A stretch of DNA of 64,000 nucleotides from Sulfobacillus sp. (GTDB taxonomy: Bacteria > Bacillota > Sulfobacillia > Sulfobacillales > Sulfobacillaceae), in NCBI GenBank assembly GCA_027309085.1, contig DAIDDL010000006.1, positions 1 through 64,000 on the forward strand, written 5' to 3'. Every line of letters begins with the position of its first letter. Positions within the stretch are counted from its first letter, which is position 1. Of the stretch, positions 51,142 to 60,194 are shown in pieces. Below the pieces are notes generated by a model. The model made no database searches. It saw nothing but the letters and a program-made list of their open reading frames with translations, and was not told the DNA's origin. The position numbers and the translations under genes are program-made.

Positions 51142-52362
51142 TTAGTGAAAACGGCTGATAATGGCGTCCGCAAACTGTGAGGTCTTGAGTTCGGTGGCCC
51201 CGTCCAGCTGACGCGCCAGGTCATAGGTGACGGTCTTTGCCTGAATCGTCTGTTCCAGCCCAGCCACGATGGAGGCGGCGGCTTCGTTCCAGTCCAAGTG
51301 CTCCAGCATCATGACAGCCGACAGAATCAGGGAACTGGGGTTCACCTTGTCCAGGTTGGCGTATTTGGGTGCGGTGCCGTGGGTGGCCTCAAAGATCGCA
51401 ATCTCGTCGGACATATTGTTTCCGGGCGCCATGCCCACGCCGCCGACCTGGGCTGCCAGATCGTCTGACAGATAGTCGCCGTTCAAATTGGGTGTGGCGA
51501 TTACGTCGAATTCCTTGGGCCTCAGCAACACTTGCTGGAAGGTGATGTCAGCAATGCGGTCTTTCAGCACAATCTTGCCTTCGGGCTGCTTGCCCCCATA
51601 CTGGCTGTACAGAATGTCTTCCGTAATAACCTGCTCAGGAAACTCCCTGGCAGCAAGCTGATACCCATAATCCCGGAATGCGCCTTCGGTGAACTTCATA
51701 ATGTTGCCTTTGTGCATCAAGGTCACAGACCGGCGGTGGTGATTGATCGCATACTGAATAGCGCTGCGGATAAGCCTCTCGCTGCCGAACTGGGTCATCG
51801 GCTTAATGCCAATGCCTGCGGACTCATCAATATGTTTGGTGGTTTCCTTGTTGATGAAGGCAATGATCTTCTTCGCTTCCTCAGATCCCGCCGGCCACTC
51901 AATTCCTGCGTAGACGTCTTCGGTATTTTCACGGAAAATCACCATATCGACCCATTCCGGATGCAACACTGGCGAGGGCACTCCTGGGATGTAGCGGACG
52001 GGGCGCACGCAGGCATACAAATCCAGTTCCTGGCGCAGAGTCACATTCAAACTGCGAATGCCCCCGCCCACCGGAGTGGTCAGAGGCCCTTTGATGCCCA
52101 CTTTATATTCCCGAAACATCTCCAGAGTCTTGGCGGGAAGCCACTCCCCCACCTGTTCATGAGCTTTTTCTCCCGCAAGCACTTCCACCCAGTGAATCTG
52201 GCGCTTTCCAGCATAAGATGCCTTTACCGCCGCGTCTACAACCCGCACGGTTGCCTTCCAAATGTCCGGCCCAATTCCATCGCCCTCGATATACGGGATA
52301 ATGGGATCATTCGGCACGGTGATTTTGCCATTGTGATAGACAATGGCGTGACCTTGTTCCAT
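51142..52362 (-). CDS. icd: Isocitrate dehydrogenase (NADP)
   Basis: 406 residues. [14 protein letters not shown], the substrate-binding [20 protein letters not shown], phosphorylation-loop-like region and [16 protein letters not shown] are all present. It produces 2-oxoglutarate for the TCA cycle. It heads the icd-mdh group; GGGGAGAGGA precedes the ATG. Confidence 0.97.
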   Translation of the reverse strand: MEQGHAIVYHNGKITVPNDPIIPYIEGDGIGPDIWKATVRVVDAAVKASYAGKRQIHWVEVLAGEKAHEQVGEWLPAKTLEMFREYKVGIKGPLTTPVGGGIRSLNVTLRQELDLYACVRPVRYIPGVPSPVLHPEWVDMVIFRENTEDVYAGIEWPAGSEEAKKIIAFINKETTKHIDESAGIGIKPMTQFGSERLIRSAIQYAINHHRRSVTLMHKGNIMKFTEGAFRDYGYQLAAREFPEQVITEDILYSQYGGKQPEGKIVLKDRIADITFQQVLLRPKEFDVIATPNLNGDYLSDDLAAQVGGVGMAPGNNMSDEIAIFEATHGTAPKYANLDKVNPSSLILSAVMMLEHLDWNEAAASIVAGLEQTIQAKTVTYDLARQLDGATELKTSQFADAIISRFH

Positions 52363-52438
52363 CGGTCCTCTCCCCTTCCTTGATTGCCCTATTATGATGG
52401 CATAAATTGCGCCAGGGACTCAAGGATCGTTGATAAGT

Positions 52439-52630
52439 TTAACAAGCGTCACTGTTTTGAATTGTGCTGTGCGGAAGGTCCTGCGGTCCCGGTCCGCAGG
52501 ACCGCTGCAGCCGGCACGTCTGGCAGGGACCGCCCCACGCGGATGGCACAGGCGTTCCGCACCGCGGGCACCGGCCCACCGTAGGCTGTAGCGCGTATCC
52601 GCACTCTACACAACTTCGCAACCTGCCCAT
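52439..52630 (-). CDS. Small zinc-ribbon-like protein (63 aa)
   Basis: CVECGYALQPTVGRCPRCG gives two CxxC pairs spaced like a zinc ribbon or rubredoxin-type knuckle, and a third CQTC follows. It starts 43 bases after feoB ends, on the same strand. A metal-binding accessory to the iron transporter is possible but unproven. The C-terminal tail has no recognisable feature. Confidence 0.55.
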   Translation of the reverse strand: MGRLRSCVECGYALQPTVGRCPRCGTPVPSAWGGPCQTCRLQRSCGPGPQDLPHSTIQNSDAC

Positions 52631-52672
52631 TTTTACCTTGCCCCCTCCCCAACTATGTTATGCCGGGACTTC

Positions 52673-54472
52673 TCAAAGAGGACCGAAGCGGGCAACCAGC
52701 CCACCCACTGCTAGGGCCATAACGATCGACCCCATCCAGATGAACGAGCCCGTGCGCATTCCCCGCTCCTTTAAGATCACCAGTGTCGAAGCTAGACATG
52801 GCACAAACAGCGTCAGGGTGACGGCACCCGTCAATATCTGGTGGGGAGTCAAACCCAGCTGGTAGAAACCCGCAGCCCCAAAGTCGCGCCGGATGAAACC
52901 CAGCACGAATGGCTGCACCGCTTGCGCCGGCAGCCCCAGCCAATACCGCATGACAGGCGCCATGACGCGGTCGAGCCACGGCAGAAAACCGCAGATGTCA
53001 CCCAGTTCCACCAGCCCTGAACCCAAAATGAACAGGGGCCCCGCCTCCCGCAGAAACTCACCCACTTTCGTCTGGGTCTTCCACATCACGTTCGCCAGAC
53101 TGGGCACGGCCAGACGGGGCAGGTCAAGCAGCAAAGGGGCGGGCTTGCCGGGCAGGGTGCGGTCCAAAGCCGAACCCACGGCCACGAACAGTCCTGTGAT
53201 GATGAGGACATAGGTGAGGGCGTACGTCCAGCCCACACCGCTCAGCAGCCCGATAATGACACCCATCTGCGCTGAACAGGGTATCGTCCACGCCAAGAGA
53301 ATGGTGGCGATGCTGCGCTCCCTTTGCGTGTCGAGCACGCGGGTGGTCAAAGTGGCCATGGTCACGCAGCCAAATCCCAATACCAAGGGGATCACCGCGC
53401 GGCCATTCAGTCCCATGCGCAGGAACCACCGGTCCAGAACGGTCGCCAGGCGGGGCAGATAGCCGCTGTCTTCGAGCACTGCCAACAGCAGGTAAAAAGC
53501 CGTCACCAGCGGCAGCAAGAGCGCCACAATGTACAAAAGTCCTGCCGACAAGATCCCGTACTGGCCCATCAGCAGGCGATATGGAACCGACGACTGGGGC
53601 ACAAGCACCCGCACCCCCGCCCCGATAAACGGCACAACCCACTGCATCATCACAGCCTGCAAAAAATTTACCACCGTGTTCGCCACCACAATTCCCACAA
53701 AGTAATAAACCAGCGCAGAGAGAAGCACGGCGCTGGCCAGTCCTCCCCAGGGATTCAGCAAAAACCGGTCCAAGCCGTTCTGCCACACGCTGTCCCCCTT
53801 CCCGGCGCTGAAGACCTGGGCCGCCAAGGCGTCCGCACGGCTGCGGCGCTCGATATACCGCCTCTCCCGCTCTCCCGGGATTTCCCTGGTCCCTGCCAGG
53901 CGCGCGGCGCTCCGGTCTTCTTCGTGCCACAGCAGGGCCTCGAGACCGGAAAATCCCCAACTTGCTGGCACCTGCCAGTCTTTCTGCAGTGGGTGGGCCG
54001 CCACGGGGGCGGCCAACAGACTTTTGAGAACAGAAATATTGCTGCCCTGAATGGCCGAAAGGCCCACCACCGGGACAGCAAGTTTTTCTTCGAGCAACGC
54101 AGTGCTGACCGATGCGCCCTCCCTGGCCACAGCATCCATCATGTTCACCGCGATAATGACGCGGAACCCGGCGTCAATAAGCTGCAGGGTCAGAAACAAA
54201 TCCCGGCTGAGTCTGGTGCCGTCCACGACATTGATGACCAGGTCTGCATCGGCCAGGGATTCTACGGTAATCCGCTCCTCCTCTGTCAGGCGGCTCAGTC
54301 CATAAACGCCTGGAGTATCCACAATCCGGTCATCTCCCACAGCCGCCTCGAATATCTGCACCGTGCTGCCCGGAAAGTTGGAGACTTCCACGTAGCGTCC
54401 CGTGAGTTTTTGAAACACCACAGATTTTCCGACGTTGGGGTTGCCCACCAGGACAATTTTTCGGCTCGGCAT
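52673..54472 (-). CDS. feoB: Ferrous iron transporter FeoB
   Basis: The N-terminal G domain has GNPNVGKSVVFQKLTG, DTPGVYGLSRL and the NMMD-like NKxD equivalent. The membrane part has two Gate regions (VIPLVLGFGCVTMATLTTRV, LACLASTLV-like near the C-terminus). At 599 residues it is a compact FeoB. It imports Fe(II), which fits acidic or anoxic, iron-rich habitats. The ATG follows TAGGAGGGAC. FeoA is separate, at 58.6 kb. Confidence 0.95.
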   Translation of the reverse strand: MPSRKIVLVGNPNVGKSVVFQKLTGRYVEVSNFPGSTVQIFEAAVGDDRIVDTPGVYGLSRLTEEERITVESLADADLVINVVDGTRLSRDLFLTLQLIDAGFRVIIAVNMMDAVAREGASVSTALLEEKLAVPVVGLSAIQGSNISVLKSLLAAPVAAHPLQKDWQVPASWGFSGLEALLWHEEDRSAARLAGTREIPGERERRYIERRSRADALAAQVFSAGKGDSVWQNGLDRFLLNPWGGLASAVLLSALVYYFVGIVVANTVVNFLQAVMMQWVVPFIGAGVRVLVPQSSVPYRLLMGQYGILSAGLLYIVALLLPLVTAFYLLLAVLEDSGYLPRLATVLDRWFLRMGLNGRAVIPLVLGFGCVTMATLTTRVLDTQRERSIATILLAWTIPCSAQMGVIIGLLSGVGWTYALTYVLIITGLFVAVGSALDRTLPGKPAPLLLDLPRLAVPSLANVMWKTQTKVGEFLREAGPLFILGSGLVELGDICGFLPWLDRVMAPVMRYWLGLPAQAVQPFVLGFIRRDFGAAGFYQLGLTPHQILTGAVTLTLFVPCLASTLVILKERGMRTGSFIWMGSIVMALAVGGLVARFGPL

Positions 54473-54529
54473 AGGTTTGTCCCTCCTAGGACACACTATG
54501 ACCAAAATATGGAAGGAAGAACGGGCGGC

Positions 54530-54859
54530 ATGACAGAAATTAGAACGGACTGGGAGGTGCCGGTCCGTGCGATTAAGAAGTTATGGGACACCTGCTCGGC
54601 GACAGCCGGACGCGATCCGCAGAGCATTGACTTGGCATGGCAGTCGAGAGCCTATGTCGTGCACGCATGGAGAGGAGAAGCGCTCATTGACACAGCGCGG
54701 GTCATCTCCGACCGCAGCTTTTTTGCCGCCGTCTGCGACGGTGTGTGCACCCCAGACTGCCCGTCCCACATGCAAAGAGATCTGGCAGCAAAGGCTGCAG
54801 AGCGTCTTTTGCGAAGGGGGATGACGGTCGTTGTGCTAACGCCCGCCAAGAAACCCTAA
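54530..54859 (+). CDS. Short GNAT-like protein (109 aa)
   Basis: The protein starts MTEIRTDWEVPVRAIKKLWD. The segment ALIDTARVISDRSFFAAVCD resembles strands beta2-beta4 of GNAT acetyltransferases, but the acetyl-CoA loop (R/QxxGxG/A) is replaced by CTPDCPSHMQRDLAAK, which keeps only the spacing. It may be a degenerate or non-catalytic member. GGAAGGA precedes the ATG. It is divergent from feoB. The long 511-residue track ORF containing it is antisense to feoB and not real. Confidence 0.55.
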   Translation: MTEIRTDWEVPVRAIKKLWDTCSATAGRDPQSIDLAWQSRAYVVHAWRGEALIDTARVISDRSFFAAVCDGVCTPDCPSHMQRDLAAKAAERLLRRGMTVVVLTPAKKP

Positions 54860-54922
54860 ACGCACTGCAGGCTCTATCTTTTCAGGGCACGGCTATACTC
54901 TTCACTGGTCACATTTGACGAA

Positions 54923-55473
54923 TTATGAAGCGGATTTGAACATTTGAAACTTGAGCGTTAAGAGACTATCCAGTTTCAGTCTATGGTGGTCACCGGCACG
55001 GTTCAAGCAGTCGCTCATAACCTTTTTGACCGGGGCGAAGGTCGCGTAACACCGTCCGTGCCAACACTCGGCTTTGACAAATTTCCCGCACCGTTCGATT
55101 AGGTTGAGGTGGGGCGAATAGGTCGGCAACCAGAGGAGGGTGACGTGGAGGCGTTCCACCTCCGCCATCACGAAGGCGTTGCGTTGATAGCAAGCGTTAT
55201 CCAGCACGACCGTAATGGGTAAATTCGTAAATTTCTTAGCGAGAGCTCCGACCAATGTGGCGAGACTTTCACTATTCATGTCGGGGTCACTGGTCCGCGG
55301 TAATGATCTCGTGAGTGATGGCATGGAGCGCCCCTAACACAACGTCCGGAGGGTGCATGGGAAGAAGATACGCGTCGGACACCACAGATGACCAGCCACA
55401 CCCCCAACACACAAGGCGCCGAGTCGACAAAAAATCCCGGGCTTTCTCTAAGAAGACGGGGGTGAGTCAGCAA
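54923..55473 (-). pseudogene. IS630-family transposase remnant
   Basis: The C-terminal DDE part is readable (NLPITVVLDNACYQRNAFVM, LLWLPTYSPHLNLIERCGKF). Upstream, FFVDSAPCVLGVWLVICGVR lies in another frame, and a middle piece (HAITHEIIT) lies in the third. At least two frameshifts and the loss of the N-terminal helix-turn-helix make it inactive. I found no clear terminal inverted repeats. Confidence 0.88.
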
Positions 55474-55590
55474 AATGGCGTGACATTGGATGTAGGGTTA
55501 TTGCCCGATCTCGAGGCCATTGACACCGCCCTGCCTTGTCACAAATTTCCATGCCCTTCCATATAGTGCTCGTGAAAGGAGGATTCAACG

Positions 55591-56022
55591 ATGGAAAAGA
55601 CCGTCGCACCCGCGTCTGACGCGAGCTTCATTCACGATATTCAGGAGTCCATCCAAGATGAGCTGTCAGACGTAACCTTTTACGCCGGCATCGCCAACGA
55701 GAGTCCCGATGAAATCTCGCGCTTGATTATTACGAGTATCGTCGGAGACGAATACGCGCACGCCCGCACCCAGGCCGCGCTGTTACACCAGGTGAATCCC
55801 GAAAGCGCCGGGGCACCTCCGGTCCCCCCGCCACCCAATACGGGGTACCGCGAGGATATCTTGGTCGCCATTGCGGGCGAGGAGAGTGCAGTCGCACGGT
55901 ATGCCTTTTTGGCGTCCGAGGCCCCTACCTTAACCATCCGGTATATCCTGACCTCGATTTTGGGGGATGAATATGGGCACATTCGGACCTGGTATGCACT
56001 GCTACAAAACCTCGACGGATAA
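55591..56022 (+). CDS. Ferritin-like protein with internal duplication (143 aa)
   Basis: Two similar halves are visible: IQDELSDVTFYAGIA...GDEYAHART and AGEESAVARYAFLA...GDEYGHIRTWYALL. A Pro-rich linker (APPVPPPPNTG) joins them. The E...E..H pattern in each half suggests a di-iron four-helix bundle as in rubrerythrin-like proteins. It may store iron or detoxify peroxide. AAAGGAGGA precedes the ATG. No rubredoxin domain is fused. Confidence 0.8.
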   Translation: MEKTVAPASDASFIHDIQESIQDELSDVTFYAGIANESPDEISRLIITSIVGDEYAHARTQAALLHQVNPESAGAPPVPPPPNTGYREDILVAIAGEESAVARYAFLASEAPTLTIRYILTSILGDEYGHIRTWYALLQNLDG

Positions 56023-56477
56023 GCCGGGTATCGTCCGGTTCGGGAACGACCAGAACACACCCACAACCGCCGCAGCGGGCCATCACGCCCGCTGCGGCGG
56101 TTGTGGGTGTAGCCGATGACTCTAAGGCCCCTCCTCGGGGGTTTCCAACCCTGACCTGCCGCCACGATGCCGTGGCTACCGGTCCTCTCCCGCAATTTGT
56201 GGGTCCTGAGCGGAGTAAATTTCGAAAGCGGCCTTGTTCTTAAGCGGCGTCAACCTGCTGCTGTTTACAGAGCTTCTGGCGCATATACCAGCCGCACCGA
56301 GTACCTTGTCGCCTATAACGTTGCCATGGGCGCCGTGGCTTTCGCTGCTCCGGAATTCGGCCTCTTCGTCCCGGTGCACTGGCACATGGCCTGTTATCCC
56401 TGTTCGGGCCACTTTTTTGCGGTCGGCCTTGGCCTCAGAAGCCCCTGGTTCCGCCGCCCCCTCCTGTTTTCCCTCCC
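56023..56477. other. Gene-free stretch with a long perfect hairpin and a possible transposon end
   Basis: It holds a 24-bp hairpin (56057-56110). Next to it, on the minus strand, GGTTGGAAACCCCCGAGG and AGGGGCCTTAGAGTCATC resemble the 3' end of IS605-type elements. The ORFs in both directions (56167-56481 and 56176-56412) have no recognisable motif. Confidence 0.5.
56057..56110. terminator. 24-bp perfect hairpin after the ferritin-like gene
   Basis: Two 24-base arms, starting ACACCCACAACCGCCGCAGC, are perfectly complementary around a CATCAC loop, 35 bases after the stop codon. There is no U-tract on either strand. It could end transcription from one or both sides or protect the mRNA end. Confidence 0.6.
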
Positions 56478-58472
56478 TTAGGAGGAGATCACCGGGAGAA
56501 CCGCATCCGCCAATATCTCAGAGAAGTCCCGCACCTTGACCCCATCCTCCTCACCCAGCGACTGCACACCGTCCTTCAGCATCGTCAGGCAGAATGGACA
56601 GGCTGTGGCCACTGTGGTCGCCCCGGTGGATACCGCTTCTTGCGCGCGGTTCTGATTGATGCGCTGGCCCTCTTTCTCCTCCAGCCACATTCGCCCGCCC
56701 CCGGCGCCGCAACAGAAACTCTGCTCCCGCGAGCGGTCCATTTCCACCAGTTCGACTCCGGGCACCGATTTCAGCACATCACGGGGCGCATCGAAAATTC
56801 CATTATACCGTCCCAGGTAGCACGAATCGTGATAGGTCAGCGTCTCTTCCAGATGTGTCTGCGGCACCAGTTTTCCTTCGGAGACCAAATCCGAGAGATA
56901 TTCCGCATGATGCTTCACCTCGTAGTGGCCCCCGAACTCCGGATACTCATTCTTGATAGTGTTGAAGCAGTGGGGACAGGTGGTGAGAATAATCTCAGGA
57001 CTGACCGCATTGAGATTTTCAATATTTTCCGTGGCCAGCGACTGGAACAGATACTCATTGCCCAGACGCCGCGCGGAATCCCCAGTGCACTTCTCCAGTG
57101 CCCCCAAGACCCCTACGTCGACTCCGGCTTCCTTCAAGAGACGCACCGTCGCCTCCGCAACTTTCCGCGCCCGGTCATCATAGGTGGCGGCACACCCCAT
57201 CCAGTACAGCACCTTGGGATTGTCACCCCGGCTCACGTCCTTGATTCCCATCGCCTGGGCGAACTCCTGGCGGGGATCCGGGCCTAGGCCCCAGGGATTG
57301 CCCTGGGTTTCCATATTGCGAAACACATTTTGAGCTTCAGCCGGCATTTCACCTTGGGTGAGCACCATATGCTGGCGCATCCCCACAATCTTGACCACAT
57401 GCTCGTCGAGGACGGGACACGCCTGCACGCAGGCGCCGCAAGTAGTGCAGGCCCACAGGTCGTCTTGGAGAATAGCGCCGCCCGCCAGCGGCAGTTCCAC
57501 ACGTTCCTGCTCTTCGGCCGTCCGTGACGCCACGCTTTTTTCCAGCAGCGGGCCCACCTCTTCCAGCTGCTGTCTCAGGGTGACAATGATACTCTTGGGA
57601 GACAGGTGCTTGCCGGTCTGGTTGGCTGGACACTGCTCTGTGCACCGTCCGCACTGGACGCAGGCATACGTATCCAGCAGATCTTTCCAGGTCAGGTCAT
57701 TGACCTGTCCGATCCCGAAGCTCTCGGCCGTTTCATCCTCAAAGTTCAGCGCCGGCAAGCGGCCCTTCGGCTCGAGATTTCGGTAATAGATATTAAAGGG
57801 CGCCACCAGCAGGTGGAAATGCTTGGAATAGGGAAGGTAGACGAGAAACCCCAGAAGCACCAGGGCATTGACCCAAATCGAAATCGTCAGTCCCGTGTGG
57901 TCAGCACCCGCACCAAACTGCCGGAACCACCCGGCCAGCTCACTTCCCAGAGGGGCATAGCTGCCATGAGGGGCGAGGGCCAGCTGAAAGCCCTCGATGC
58001 TCAGTTGTGCCAGAATGATCAAGGCAATCAGAATCAGCACCAGCCCGGCATCCCAGTTCCGAACCAGGCGCGGAGTATTCGCGACATAGCGCTTGTATGC
58101 GGCCATCACCACCGCAATCAGCACCAGCACGGCCACAATGTCAAACGCCGTGTCAATAACCGTGCCAGTCACGCCCCCGGGCGACCCGACCCCGGGAAAG
58201 AGCCCATCAAGAAAGAAAATGGCGGTTTCGACCGACACCACAAAAAATCCGTAAAACATCAGCACATGCATGGTGCCCGAGAAACGGTCATTCAACACCC
58301 GGTGCTGGCCAAATACCTCCTTGCCCACACCGGCCCATCTCTTCGAAGCCTGTCCACCGCGGCTTTCAGGCTGTCCAAGGTGCACCAGTTCCAGCTTTTC
58401 CTGCACCAGCAGCCCGAACCACAGCAAGGCCAATGCTACGAGCGCGATAAAAAATATATGATTAACCGTCAT
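56478..58472 (-). CDS. Membrane Fe-S oxidoreductase, FadF-like ETF:quinone oxidoreductase
   Basis: The N-terminal 220 residues form five to six membrane helices of the NarI-like haem b type. Two 4Fe-4S motifs follow (CVQCGRCTEQCP near 280, CTTCGACVQACP near 365). Two CCG domains of the HdrD/GlpC type come next (ALEKCTGDSARRLGN...TTCPHCFN and CCGAGGGRMW). The layout matches B. subtilis FadF (YwjF), which passes electrons from ETF to menaquinone. With etfBA in the window this closes an acyl-CoA oxidation pathway. I chose the ATG after GAGGAGGAC; 664 residues. Confidence 0.88.
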   Translation of the reverse strand: MTVNHIFFIALVALALLWFGLLVQEKLELVHLGQPESRGGQASKRWAGVGKEVFGQHRVLNDRFSGTMHVLMFYGFFVVSVETAIFFLDGLFPGVGSPGGVTGTVIDTAFDIVAVLVLIAVVMAAYKRYVANTPRLVRNWDAGLVLILIALIILAQLSIEGFQLALAPHGSYAPLGSELAGWFRQFGAGADHTGLTISIWVNALVLLGFLVYLPYSKHFHLLVAPFNIYYRNLEPKGRLPALNFEDETAESFGIGQVNDLTWKDLLDTYACVQCGRCTEQCPANQTGKHLSPKSIIVTLRQQLEEVGPLLEKSVASRTAEEQERVELPLAGGAILQDDLWACTTCGACVQACPVLDEHVVKIVGMRQHMVLTQGEMPAEAQNVFRNMETQGNPWGLGPDPRQEFAQAMGIKDVSRGDNPKVLYWMGCAATYDDRARKVAEATVRLLKEAGVDVGVLGALEKCTGDSARRLGNEYLFQSLATENIENLNAVSPEIILTTCPHCFNTIKNEYPEFGGHYEVKHHAEYLSDLVSEGKLVPQTHLEETLTYHDSCYLGRYNGIFDAPRDVLKSVPGVELVEMDRSREQSFCCGAGGGRMWLEEKEGQRINQNRAQEAVSTGATTVATACPFCLTMLKDGVQSLGEEDGVKVRDFSEILADAVLPVISS

Positions 58473-58549
58473 GTTGCACGTCCTCCTCAAGAGGTGTCTC
58501 ATCTAATTTTACCACGATCGTAAATGTTGTTGTATACAAATATTGATCA

Positions 58550-58777
58550 TTAAAAATCTTGGGCTGGAATGACCACCACACTCCGGGCCAGCGCCCGCCC
58601 GAGTGCGATTTTGCTGGCCCCGACGCCAATGATCACCGGACCGCGGGACAGCTGCTGCACGACCGTCACCACCGCCCCCGGCACTATTCCGAGCCGGATC
58701 GCCTGAAGCCGGCTGGATTCCAGCAAAATATCCACAATGCGCACTGGCTCACCGGCCCTTGCCTCGTCCAAGGTCAC
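58550..58777 (-). CDS. feoA: FeoA-domain protein
   Basis: The 75-residue SH3-like FeoA fold is recognisable: RIVDILLESSRLQAIRLGIV, PGAVVTVVQQ and ...IALGRALARSVVV. FeoA proteins assist FeoB. The gene is 4 kb from feoB and its GTG overlaps the tatC stop as GTGA, so it is translated with tatC. It could also act on another partner. Confidence 0.85.
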   Translation of the reverse strand: MTLDEARAGEPVRIVDILLESSRLQAIRLGIVPGAVVTVVQQLSRGPVIIGVGASKIALGRALARSVVVIPAQDF

Positions 58778-59529
58778 GGTGTGCCTTGAGAGCCCGGAGG
58801 GCCGGTGGAGGGCTCGACGGAAACTTCGGGGGACTTGTAGGCCAAGCGGGCCACGATGGCCGACACTTCGTAGACGAGATAGATGGGAATCGCCATCAGT
58901 GTCATGGACAGCGCATCAGGCGGGGCCAGAATGGCGGCAATAAAGAATGCCATGAGGATGGCATAGCGGCGGTAGCGGGTAAACATGCGCGGCTGAACCA
59001 GTCCTAAGTGGGCCAGCACCCCAGACACCAGAGGCAGTTCCGCCACAATTCCAAAGGGCACGGACAAGTCAATAATAAAGCTCAGCAGGCTGCCCAGCCG
59101 CCACAGCGGCTGGATGCCGTGGCCCGTGAATGACAGCATCACCTTGAGCACAATAGGCACGAAAAAGAAGTATCCCGCTGCCGTTCCCAACAGAAAGAGC
59201 CCCAGTCCCGGGCCAACCACAACCCCGACCACATGGCGCTCTGCCTGGGTCAGTCCCGGTAAAATAAAGGAAGCCACTTCATAGAGAATGAGAGGCGACG
59301 TCAGGATGAGCGCCATGGCAAAATCCAGCTTGATCAGCGCAAAGAACGCCTCAGTGACTCCCGTTACAATGACGTGGTGCACGGGGGTATGCCGGATAAT
59401 CCAGTGCAGCACTGGGCGCGTAAAGAAAAATCCTACCAGAAAGACAACCGCAACCGCTCCTAAAATGACAAAGAGTCGGTTGCGCAATTCCGTGAGGTGT
59501 TCCGTTAATGTCATTTCCCTATCGTTCAT
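58774..59529 (-). CDS. tatC: Twin-arginine translocase subunit TatC
   Basis: 251 residues with six membrane helices. The N-terminus MTLTEHLTELRNRLFVILGA and the loop SPLILYEVASFILPGLTQAERH match TatC. TatC recognises Arg-Arg signal peptides of folded exported proteins. No tatA is seen nearby. The two-component system lies upstream. Confidence 0.93.
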   Translation of the reverse strand: MNDREMTLTEHLTELRNRLFVILGAVAVVFLVGFFFTRPVLHWIIRHTPVHHVIVTGVTEAFFALIKLDFAMALILTSPLILYEVASFILPGLTQAERHVVGVVVGPGLGLFLLGTAAGYFFFVPIVLKVMLSFTGHGIQPLWRLGSLLSFIIDLSVPFGIVAELPLVSGVLAHLGLVQPRMFTRYRRYAILMAFFIAAILAPPDALSMTLMAIPIYLVYEVSAIVARLAYKSPEVSVEPSTGPPGSQGTP

Positions 59530-59549
59530 GGCCTCTCCTCTACCCGGGA

Positions 59550-60194
59550 TTAATGAGGATCCACCAGCCCGCGCCGTATGGCATAGGCAGCGGCCTGCAC
59601 CCGGTTTTCAAAGTGCAGTTTCTGCAAGATGTTGCGGAGGTGGTTTTTTACAGTATTCTCGGAGATAAAGAGGCGGCTCGCGATATCGCGGTTGGAGAAC
59701 CCCTCTCCCACCAGCTTCAGCACTTCCAGTTCCCTGGCCGTCAGCTGCGTCTGCTGGCGCTCCACATCGTGCGACGAAAACGCGCGGATAATCTTCAGCG
59801 CCACGTCGCCGGAGATCGAGGCCTCGCCCCGGATCTGAGCTGACAACTCCTCTAGAAACTGTTCAGGGTCCAAATGTTTGAGCAAATAGCCCTGGGCCCC
59901 TGCTTTCACCGCTTCAAAAAGCAGGTCGTTCTCGTCGCTGGCGGTCAATACCACAATCTTCACATAGGGCATTTGCTCTTTAATCACGCGGGTGGCTTCA
60001 AGGCCCCCGCCGCCTGGCATATTGATATCCATCAGGATCAGGTCCGGCATCAGCTCTTCAGCCAGCCTCACCGCTTCCTCACCTGTTTCCGCTTGGCCCA
60101 CCACTTCCAGGTCCGGGCGGCTCGACAGCAGAGACGCCATCCCTGAGCGAAACAGGGCGTGATCATCCACCAGCATTACTCTTGCCTTTTCCAC
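59550..60194 (-). CDS. NarL/DegU-family response regulator
   Basis: 214 residues from the GTG six bases after AAAGGAGGAG. The receiver has VMLVDDHALFRSG and the phosphorylated Asp in PDLILMDINMPGGGG. The LuxR-type HTH (LTARELEVLKLVGEGFSNRD, IASRLFISENTVKNHLRNIL) ends the protein. It overlaps the kinase gene by 32 bases. The regulated genes are unknown; tatC-feoA lie directly downstream. Confidence 0.93.
   Translation of the reverse strand: MEKARVMLVDDHALFRSGMASLLSSRPDLEVVGQAETGEEAVRLAEELMPDLILMDINMPGGGGLEATRVIKEQMPYVKIVVLTASDENDLLFEAVKAGAQGYLLKHLDPEQFLEELSAQIRGEASISGDVALKIIRAFSSHDVERQQTQLTARELEVLKLVGEGFSNRDIASRLFISENTVKNHLRNILQKLHFENRVQAAAYAIRRGLVDPH

Noticed and set aside
53124-53960. 278-aa minus-strand ORF
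   Set aside because: It lies on the same strand as feoB in another frame and has repetitive Arg/Gly composition typical of a shifted frame.
53324-54859. 511-aa plus-strand ORF
   Set aside because: Most of it is antisense to feoB, whose domains are unambiguous. Only the part after 54530 has its own ribosome site and is kept as a short gene.
57606-58523. 305-aa plus-strand ORF
   Set aside because: Antisense to the FadF-like gene; no ribosome site and composition typical of a shadow ORF.
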